Positions 8,420 through 13,691 of a DNA stretch of 13,691 nucleotides are shown one piece after another; the stretch's first letter is position 1, and every line of letters begins with the position of its first letter. Under the pieces are notes generated by a model. It made no database searches and had not been told where the DNA came from. It worked only from the letters and a program-made list of their open reading frames with translations. Origin of the DNA: an uncultured Bacteroidales bacterium (GTDB lineage Bacteria > Bacteroidota > Bacteroidia > Bacteroidales > Paludibacteraceae); the NCBI GenBank assembly GCA_937891905.1, contig CALATT010000112.1, positions 1-13,691 on the forward strand, written 5' to 3'. The translations under genes and the position numbers were made by a program.

Positions 8420-11400
8420 ATCTCCCTTCCCTTTCCGCTTCTTACTCGGCCAATTGAAATCTTTCTTCCACACAAATCCCACTCCTTGTATAGTAGATGC
8501 CTCGCGCAGTGAGTATTTATCCACCGTGTGCGTGTAACCCTTGAGGCGGAATTGTCCATCTTCGGTGAGCATCACTTCCACATCCAAGTCACCAAAGAAT
8601 GGCTGATTAGAGATATCATTATAGCGATACCCCACATTACCATTGATCACTAATCTATCTATCGGTTGCAACTGGAATTGTGCCTCATACTCCTGACTGG
8701 AATTCGCTCCTTCGCCATCCGTACGAATAGCCACACCTAATGTGAGCACATCCGTCAGTTTAGACAACCATGTATTGATTTGCCCCGTAACGGTGGAGGA
8801 TAGCAATGAATAGGTGGAGTTGAGTGTCATATGCTCTGCTTGCATCATATGTTCTGGCGTGAAGAAGCGACCAAAAACAAGTAGGTATATCACTTGCCTC
8901 ATCAGCATCTCATCCGTATTGATCACTTGCTGCACTTGTTGTTGAATCGTTTGGTCACTCGATGGGAACTCTAACGAGAAGGACAATATAGGATTATTGA
9001 GTGTTCCCTTGATATGTAAACAGGTGAATACTGGAATACTCGTTCGCGTCGTCGCCAGTTGGTCCACTTCTTCGCCAAAGAGGTCCTTCAAACTTGCCGT
9101 CACACGATATTTAGCCGTCACATCCAATTGTGGGTTATTCGGGTCACCCGAGAAAACAATCGTTGACCCATCTGCAATCGCAAACTCTTTCTTAATCACA
9201 TTCGCCACCGTATAGGACAGTGTTCCTTGTTCTATATCGTATGTACCCAATAGGCGCACATCGCCTGTCTGCGTATCGTATGTCAACCTAAGTGCACCCA
9301 CACCATGCGCTTGGATCATATCTCCATTACGCTCTCCAAGCACTAATTGGAATAGCAACTGCGGATTAACCTCTATATTGAGTGCCAGCAAACAGCGTTG
9401 CGCGCGCGAAGTCTTGATAGTCTTTTTCTGCTCCGCAGTGCGAATATCTAAATTATCAAACTCATCAGGCTTCTCCTCGCGCGCAGTAGTATCTATATGC
9501 TGCTTGAAATGCACAAAATTAGCCGAATAAGCCGATGACACATTATCCACACTAAGCCTGAACTGCGATTTACCCGTGGTCACTGCATTGGCAGAAACGA
9601 GTATATCATCCTCAGGACCCGTCACATCCACATGACCATTGGCATACACTTTGCCTTGTAACATCTCACCTTGCTTATTGGTGTTGAAAACCAATGCATT
9701 ATATGTATCCACATGCAAGTCTAACACAAAATCACGGAACTGATTATGATGGATACCTCCATTCACCAGCACCATATGACCCTCCGCATCCCGGGCATGC
9801 ACTTGTGGGAAGCGAATCATCGTTGTATCCAATACTATCGTATCACTATCTATATAATAGCGCGCACCCGTCCATGGCAGCACAAAAGAAGCGTTCTGCG
9901 CCTCAGCATTCACCAATACATACACACCGCCTGCTTCTCCGCCTACCACCACTTGACCAGACGCATGGCCATTCAAGTCATGCAGCACACTCGATGTCCA
10001 GTGATTGATAAAATCAAGCGGCACCGAATCCGTCTGCATATCTAATTTCCATCTACCACTTCCATCAAAGAACGCCTCTCCATCCAGCCCCACCACACGA
10101 CGGGTAGGCCTATTCACATCCGCGTGGAACTGCAATTGGGCTGGCAGCGTAGTGTGAACCAATTGACGCTCAGGATAGATATGCAAGTCCACTTCTGCAT
10201 CTCCAAAATAACAGTCATTCAATCCCATTCCATCCACATCTATATCGGCATTGATAGCAGGCTGCTTAAACACACCTTCTATCGTAGCAGTACCCGTCAG
10301 CAATCCTTCGAACATGATTGTCTGCTCAGGCAAGATAAATGGCACCACATAACTCGCATCCACCTTCTGCAAGTCCACCTTCAGACTATCCGCATGCCGT
10401 GACGAAGCCACACCATTCATCTCTATAAACTGCCCATTGCCCCTGAAACTAAATCCATCTATAGCAATCGAGGTATCTGCCGCGCAATAGGTGATCCGAC
10501 TCTCACCCAAGGTGTATATCGAATCACGCAAGATAAGCGTATCGGGCAATATATGCATCTCTATCAGCGGTTTACCCTCGCGCGATGAGAAATGGGTAAT
10601 CGTTTTCACTTCTCCGCCATACACACCCGATCGGTTCGCACCCAATAGCGCGAGCCGCGTCTCATTCCATGATAAGGTGCGCAGCAAAGTGTTACGCAAC
10701 TCTTTAGGTTCCATCTGCTGCCATCCTTCGGGTAATGACGGATGGGTGTGCATGAAAGTATCCACAGCTATCTGCGTCGCTATCGTATCATGACACATCT
10801 TCGCCGTGAGCACAGAGCGTGTACGGAGCGTCTCAGCCGATAAAGCGAGCGTCATCGCATCCTTGCCCTCCGATGGCGAAGCCAGCGTATTAAGCGTCAC
10901 CAATAGATTTTTCATCGGCGTATCTTTCAATCGCGCTCCAGGGCACAAAACGCGCGCATCCAACATAGGTACGCTATCTTTCTCCACGCGCATAGATACA
11001 TCCAAACGCGGGTGATCACTCACTGCGAATGGTGCGTCATATAGGCGCTGCACTGCACTCAATCGTTCGCCCTCCGCACGCATCACAAACTCAACACCCT
11101 TCCACGAAGCATGCGGTGCTTGGATAGCCGATGGCAGATAATAATGCAGCATAGACTGACAAGCTGGTAGTATATCTGCGTAGCGGAATGAACCATCCAT
11201 CTGAGCATTGAGGTAATCGCTGCGTAAAGTGATAGATTTATGCTGCGCATTAGAAACCGATGCAAGATGTAACTGGCGCATCAAGATAGAATCCAATTCA
11301 GTGGCCAAGAAGAGCGAATCGATGGTCACCGTTCCGTGTGAGTTTTCCGCATCCCATCCATTCAGTTCTGCCGCCATAGTAAACGAAGAACGGATACGCG

Positions 11401-13003
11401 ATGTTTTCTTATCCTCATCCAGCAGCGGATAAGTATCCAACTGGCGGCAGTCTATTTGCATCGTCAACAGCGGATCAACCTGCATATCCATCATGCCATC
11501 CATTGCCACATCCAGATAATCATCCTTCACACGCAGATGCACATCATACAACTGCGGCGCATAACTACCCTCTACAAAGAGGTCTTGATATACATAACCA
11601 TTATAGGTCAAGTGCTGCACCGCAAGCGATACACCACCTCTCCATTCACGCTTTTTATCAACATCTTGTTTACTGGAATCCGCAGGCAACACCACTCCTT
11701 CTCCCGTAGTACTCAGAACCAAAGAAGCCGAACCAAGCAATGGATTAGCGGTCAACTTACCTAATTTAACTTGCTGTGCATCTATCCGCACATCATATTT
11801 CAAATGTTCAAACAGACTATCGCTCTGCATCGAAGCAGTCGTAGTAAGCGTACCCACACCTGTGCTGAAAGCACCATTCAAATGCAAATCATGGATATAC
11901 CCCTCCGCTATTCCCGCATAGCGCACTTCATTCAATCGCAGCAACTCCTTAGGCAATGCCATAGGTTCCCCTTTTATCTGCGAGAGCATATCCTGCAAGC
12001 GAATCATCGGAATATATAATTCATTGAGCGAAGCCTTGAGATAAGGATTGGTACGCATCTCTTGCATACGAATATCGCCATCAATGATGCGCCATCCATC
12101 GTATCGTATCTCCAAATCATCCCATTGGATAATATCCGCCGTACCATGAATATCGCCCGCTATAGTAAGTGCTTTTTTCAAACCCTTGCATGGTGGAACC
12201 AAAAGCGCAAAATCAGCTGGTACAATCTCTATATGCTTTAATGGCAGCATAAACGATGTATCCCGCAAGCAGTATTGAGCACCACTCAACTCCACACGCG
12301 AGTTAGGCGTCTGCGCGTATAGCGTAGGCACGCTGAGCGTACTATCAGCAAGGCATACATGCGCTTGAAAATCCACCAACTCAATGCCCGAACCACTATT
12401 CTCTACGGCAGACATACACATCACTAACTGGTCAATACGAGCGTCTATCGAATCTGGCGAGAAACAACCCACATCGATATCTGCTTCGCGCAAAGCCACC
12501 TCATAAGACCCATACATCAGGCGTAAGTCACGCAATTGTATATCGCGTACAGAAATCGCTTTACCCAGCGGTTCGCCACCGCCTGTGGTATCCGTCTGTA
12601 GCGCATCCAGCATAAACTGATAATTCCACACGCCTGTGCTATCCACCTCGTACATCTTCGCTCGCCCACCTGTTACCTTCGCGTGCGAGAAGCGTATCTC
12701 ATCATGACGCAAAGCCAATGGATTGAAATGAGCATATATCTCTTGCAGATACAAAAGGGTATCTTGCTGCTGGTCCTCTATATAAATATCACGCAGCGTT
12801 AGTCGTGCAGGGAATTGGTACGCCACCGAACCGATGCGTGCGTTGGCGCCCATCGTACGGGAGAATTCCTCCGCCACCCGTTGTGCGAGCGCTGTCCCCA
12901 CTCTATCGCTGGTAACAACAACGAATAAGATGCTGATTATCAGCACCACTCCAACCAACACTGCTCCTATGATAGATAAACTTCTTTTCATTTTTTTACG
13001 CAT
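8363..13003 (-). CDS. tamB: TamB-like translocation and assembly module protein (DUF490)
   Basis: TamB-type proteins are anchored in the inner membrane and span the periplasm. They work with BamA-family partners in outer-membrane protein assembly or carry phospholipids to the outer membrane. The 1546-residue product starts with a basic stretch (RKKMKR) and one hydrophobic anchor at about residues 9-30. A very long region of repeating amphipathic beta strands follows, as expected for an AsmA/TamB groove. The C-terminal DUF490 region covers roughly the last 400 residues and includes GDPNNPQLDVTAKYRV near 1285-1300, a LEFPSS motif near 1344 and VIYLLVFGRFF near 1370. The end, residues 1529-1546, is an unusual hydrophilic tail with the repeat ESGKRR-V / ESGKSR-E / ESGK, encoded by the tandem DNA repeat. 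A TamA/BamA-like partner is not in the window. M5 is an alternative start. Confidence 0.93.
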   Translation of the reverse strand: MRKKMKRSLSIIGAVLVGVVLIISILFVVVTSDRVGTALAQRVAEEFSRTMGANARIGSVAYQFPARLTLRDIYIEDQQQDTLLYLQEIYAHFNPLALRHDEIRFSHAKVTGGRAKMYEVDSTGVWNYQFMLDALQTDTTGGGEPLGKAISVRDIQLRDLRLMYGSYEVALREADIDVGCFSPDSIDARIDQLVMCMSAVENSGSGIELVDFQAHVCLADSTLSVPTLYAQTPNSRVELSGAQYCLRDTSFMLPLKHIEIVPADFALLVPPCKGLKKALTIAGDIHGTADIIQWDDLEIRYDGWRIIDGDIRMQEMRTNPYLKASLNELYIPMIRLQDMLSQIKGEPMALPKELLRLNEVRYAGIAEGYIHDLHLNGAFSTGVGTLTTTASMQSDSLFEHLKYDVRIDAQQVKLGKLTANPLLGSASLVLSTTGEGVVLPADSSKQDVDKKREWRGGVSLAVQHLTYNGYVYQDLFVEGSYAPQLYDVHLRVKDDYLDVAMDGMMDMQVDPLLTMQIDCRQLDTYPLLDEDKKTSRIRSSFTMAAELNGWDAENSHGTVTIDSLFLATELDSILMRQLHLASVSNAQHKSITLRSDYLNAQMDGSFRYADILPACQSMLHYYLPSAIQAPHASWKGVEFVMRAEGERLSAVQRLYDAPFAVSDHPRLDVSMRVEKDSVPMLDARVLCPGARLKDTPMKNLLVTLNTLASPSEGKDAMTLALSAETLRTRSVLTAKMCHDTIATQIAVDTFMHTHPSLPEGWQQMEPKELRNTLLRTLSWNETRLALLGANRSGVYGGEVKTITHFSSREGKPLIEMHILPDTLILRDSIYTLGESRITYCAADTSIAIDGFSFRGNGQFIEMNGVASSRHADSLKVDLQKVDASYVVPFILPEQTIMFEGLLTGTATIEGVFKQPAINADIDVDGMGLNDCYFGDAEVDLHIYPERQLVHTTLPAQLQFHADVNRPTRRVVGLDGEAFFDGSGRWKLDMQTDSVPLDFINHWTSSVLHDLNGHASGQVVVGGEAGGVYVLVNAEAQNASFVLPWTGARYYIDSDTIVLDTTMIRFPQVHARDAEGHMVLVNGGIHHNQFRDFVLDLHVDTYNALVFNTNKQGEMLQGKVYANGHVDVTGPEDDILVSANAVTTGKSQFRLSVDNVSSAYSANFVHFKQHIDTTAREEKPDEFDNLDIRTAEQKKTIKTSRAQRCLLALNIEVNPQLLFQLVLGERNGDMIQAHGVGALRLTYDTQTGDVRLLGTYDIEQGTLSYTVANVIKKEFAIADGSTIVFSGDPNNPQLDVTAKYRVTASLKDLFGEEVDQLATTRTSIPVFTCLHIKGTLNNPILSFSLEFPSSDQTIQQQVQQVINTDEMLMRQVIYLLVFGRFFTPEHMMQAEHMTLNSTYSLLSSTVTGQINTWLSKLTDVLTLGVAIRTDGEGANSSQEYEAQFQLQPIDRLVINGNVGYRYNDISNQPFFGDLDVEVMLTEDGQFRLKGYTHTVDKYSLREASTIQGVGFVWKKDFNWPSKKRKGKGDESGKRRVESGKSREESGK

Positions 13004-13019
13004 GCCGTTTTTCTACTCT

Positions 13020-13029
13020 GCGCATGCGC
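13020..13029. repeat. GC-rich palindrome in the tamB leader
   Basis: GCGCATGCGC is a perfect 10-bp palindrome between the predicted tamB transcription start (about 13050) and the ATG at 13003. Further GCGC/TGCG words surround it (13007-13040). It could be a regulator site or a weak RNA structure. Function is unknown. Confidence 0.3.
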
Positions 13030-13055
13030 GCACTTACGCATACTAAAATCGGGTA

Positions 13056-13087
13056 CAAAGGTACTATATTTTTTGCACATACACAAG
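13056..13087 (-). promoter_or_regulatory. Promoter of the tamB-ligase-comM-purN run
   Basis: Minus-strand reading: CTTG (13087-13084), a 20-nt spacer, then TACCTTTG (13063-13056). It has the same architecture as the pyrC promoter, including CTTG at -33. The predicted start near 13050 gives a leader of about 45 nt. I did not pick out another equally good promoter between here and purN, so the four genes may form one transcript. Confidence 0.78.
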
Positions 13088-13166
13088 CAAACAAGCATTT
13101 TTTGACAACGAAGCATATTTTGAAGCAACTAAAAAAACACCTATTTTGCTTTTTTTTGCGAAATTA

Positions 13167-13198
13167 TTTGCACATCTCAAAAATTTGTTGTACCTTTG
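13167..13198 (+). promoter_or_regulatory. Promoter of tRNA-Cys
   Basis: TTTG at 13167-13170, a 20-nt spacer and TACCTTTG at 13191-13198 fit the Bacteroidetes consensus completely. The predicted start near 13204 leaves a leader of about 115 nt before the mature tRNA. It is divergent from the tamB promoter, with about 80 bp between the two -33 boxes. Confidence 0.85.
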
Positions 13199-13246
13199 CA
13201 CCCGCTTTTGTGATTAACCCATCAGGGACAACCAGCAAAAGAACCA

Positions 13247-13300
13247 CTAACGAAGACTACTAACGCAGCAAAAAACTCTAACGAGGACTGCTAGCGTAGC
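13247..13300 (+). repeat. Imperfect direct repeat (two 23-nt copies) in the tRNA-Cys leader
   Basis: Copy 1 (13247-13269) and copy 2 (13278-13300) each start with CTAACGA and end with AGC. They match at 19 of 23 positions, and all four differences are transitions (A/G or C/T). The copies are 31 nt apart start to start, separated by an A-rich 8-nt spacer. Both lie between the promoter and the tRNA, so they would be transcribed in the precursor leader. Confidence 0.7.
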
Positions 13301-13313
13301 GATAGTCCGAGTT
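13274..13313 (+). other. Hairpin in the tRNA-Cys precursor leader
   Basis: Three helices can stack: AACTC (13274-13278) with GAGTT (13109 offset, i.e. 13309-13313); GGACT (13285-13289) with AGTCC (13304-13308); GCTA (13290-13293) with TAGC (13297-13300) around a GCG loop. They are separated by a 6-nt bulge on the left (13279-13284) and a GAT bulge on the right (13301-13303). The hairpin ends 4 nt before the mature tRNA 5' end, so it could influence RNase P or other 5' processing. That role is inference. Confidence 0.5.
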
Positions 13314-13317
13314 AAAG

Positions 13318-13392
13318 GGCCGGTTGGATGAGCGACTTAGTCAGCGGTCTGCAAAACCGTTTAGAGCGGTTTGACTCCGCTACCGGCCTCCA
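13318..13392 (+). tRNA. tRNA-Cys (anticodon GCA), CCA encoded
   Basis: The 75-nt cloverleaf has a perfect 7-bp acceptor stem (13318-13324 with 13382-13388), the discriminator U at 13389 expected for cysteine, and an encoded CCA at 13390-13392. The anticodon stem is 13344-13348 with 13356-13360, and its loop CTGCAAA carries GCA at 13351-13353. The T stem is 13365-13369 with 13377-13381. The D stem has a mismatch at 13-22 (G and A), and positions 15 and 48 are both G (13332 and 13364). Both are features also known from E. coli tRNA-Cys. Unusually, the T loop reads TTTGACT, with U at position 56, and the D loop has A at position 19 (13335). A dedicated promoter lies upstream and a terminator follows directly. 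Confidence 0.96.
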
Positions 13393-13419
13393 AGCCGCCT
13401 TTATAGGGCGGCTTTTTTT
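13392..13419 (+). terminator. Intrinsic terminator of tRNA-Cys
   Basis: An 8-bp GC-rich stem AAGCCGCC (13392-13399) pairs with GGCGGCTT (13407-13414) around a 7-nt loop and runs into a T tract (13413-13419). The stem begins at the last A of the tRNA's CCA, so the terminator is directly abutted to the mature 3' end. Confidence 0.9.
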
Positions 13420-13428
13420 ATTGAATAG

Positions 13429-13444
13429 TAACGATAAATATATT
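13429..13444 (+). repeat. 16-bp direct repeat, copy 1
   Basis: TAACGATAAATATATT occurs here and again at 13642-13657, with an offset of 213 bp. The two copies bracket the period-7 array and three palindromes. No inverted termini or transposase accompany them. Confidence 0.6.
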
Positions 13445-13462
13445 GGCAATTAGGGAAGCCGT

Positions 13463-13485
13463 TTTTGAAGCGTAGCGCTTTAAAA
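13463..13485. repeat. Palindrome with TAG centre
   Basis: TTTTGAAGCG (13463-13472) can pair with CGCTTTAAAA (13476-13485) around a TAG loop. This is a 10-bp stem with one G-U pair at its middle. The flanks are not followed by a T tract, so it is unlikely to be a terminator on the plus strand. Confidence 0.5.
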
Positions 13486-13517
13486 TGGTAAATGGTACAT
13501 CGTAAATGGTAAATGTT
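13483..13517 (+). repeat. Period-7 array of AAATGGT units
   Basis: Five consecutive heptads read AAATGGT, AAATGGT, ACATCGT, AAATGGT, AAATGTT. Three are identical and two are diverged. The unit differs from the GAAAGTG heptads at the tamB 3' end, but it has the same period and similar A3-plus-GT content. Confidence 0.75.
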
Positions 13518-13606
13518 TTTGGCTTTTTTGTAAGTGAGTAAAACGAACGCGTTTTTGTGAGAACCCAAGAATATGTTTTTAATATTTTTGCTGCGCAAAG
13601 GCATTT

Positions 13607-13641
13607 ACATCCTACGGATGTGGAGAACCGTCCTAGCGGAC
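13607..13641. repeat. Two adjacent short palindromes
   Basis: ACATCC-TAC-GGATGT (13607-13621) forms a 6-bp stem with a 3-nt loop. GTCC-TAGC-GGAC (13630-13641) forms a 4-bp stem with a 4-nt loop and directly abuts the second copy of the 16-bp repeat. Both have a TAC or TAG core like the palindrome at 13463-13485. Confidence 0.45.
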
Positions 13642-13657
13642 TAACGATAAATATATT
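13642..13657 (+). repeat. 16-bp direct repeat, copy 2
   Basis: This is an exact second copy of TAACGATAAATATATT, in the same orientation as the copy at 13429-13444, immediately after the GTCC/GGAC palindrome. Confidence 0.6.
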
Positions 13658-13691
13658 TATAGGTAGGCAGGTAGGGACGGGTGTCCATAAG

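Larger units (their letters stand above)
13420..13691. other. Non-coding repeat-rich region downstream of tRNA-Cys
   Basis: No credible gene is present in these 272 bp. The longest open frame (67 codons, minus strand) merely translates the repeats. The region holds a 16-bp direct repeat, a period-7 array, and at least three short palindromes listed separately. The right edge has GGTAGG direct repeats and a GGAC/GTCC inverted repeat that may continue past the window. Confidence 0.6.

Noticed and set aside
13024..13263. A 79-codon plus-strand frame between tamB and tRNA-Cys
   Set aside because: It runs through the promoters of both flanking transcripts and has a low-complexity translation, so it is not credible as a gene.
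13483..13517. CRISPR array
   Set aside because: The units are 7 bp with no spacers; this is a tandem microsatellite-like array and no cas gene is present.
13554..13590. Possible plus-strand promoter, TTTG (13554-13557) and TATTTTTG (13583-13590)
   Set aside because: The spacer is 25 nt, outside the 19-21 nt of the consensus, and the downstream gene is not in the window.
13401..13604. A 67-codon minus-strand frame downstream of the tRNA
   Set aside because: Its sequence is produced by the terminator and the heptad repeats. It has no start context or promoter.

Overview
The window looks like chromosomal DNA from a member of the Bacteroidota, probably order Bacteroidales. Three signs support this. 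Four promoters fit the Bacteroidetes sigma factor pattern (TTTG or CTTG, a 20-nt spacer, then TAnnTTTG). Clear Shine-Dalgarno sequences are not evident at the starts examined. The gene set includes a type III glutamine synthetase and a TamB of the Bacteroidetes type. No species can be named from the sequence alone.

Layout: (1) Positions 10-1884, minus strand, hold a pyrimidine operon. pyrC (a short dihydroorotase) is followed by pyrK (electron-transfer subunit of the class 1B dihydroorotate dehydrogenase); pyrD is expected just off the left edge. (2) Positions 1885-2137 are a divergent intergenic region with one promoter each way and a palindrome at the predicted pyrC transcription start. (3) Positions 2138-4324, plus strand, hold glnN, a glutamine synthetase III. 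It converges on purN and the two 3' ends overlap by 11 bp. (4) Positions 4314-13003, minus strand, hold a four-gene run transcribed in the order tamB, acyl-CoA ligase, comM/yifB, purN. The spacings are 11 bp, a 7-bp overlap and 25 bp. One strong promoter lies upstream of tamB. (5) Positions 13004-13419 hold a divergent plus-strand transcript: a promoter, a leader of about 115 nt with an imperfect repeat and a hairpin, tRNA-Cys(GCA), and an intrinsic terminator. (6) Positions 13420-13691 have no credible gene but are dense in small repeats: a period-7 array, several short palindromes and a 16-bp direct repeat.

Functionally this is mostly housekeeping. It covers pyrimidine ring closure and oxidation, ammonia assimilation to glutamine (the nitrogen donor for both nucleotide pathways), purine formyl transfer, fatty acid activation, outer-membrane assembly and a DNA-processing AAA+ ATPase. 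I found no defence island, CRISPR array, prophage, biosynthetic cluster or transposase, and I do not claim a new system. The items most worth a second look are non-coding or at gene edges. The tRNA-Cys carries an apparent paired substitution at the normally near-invariant 19-56 tertiary pair. A 21-bp (3 x 7) DNA repeat has been read into the end of tamB as a seven-residue peptide repeat. The two flanks of the tRNA share a vocabulary of short words and palindromes.
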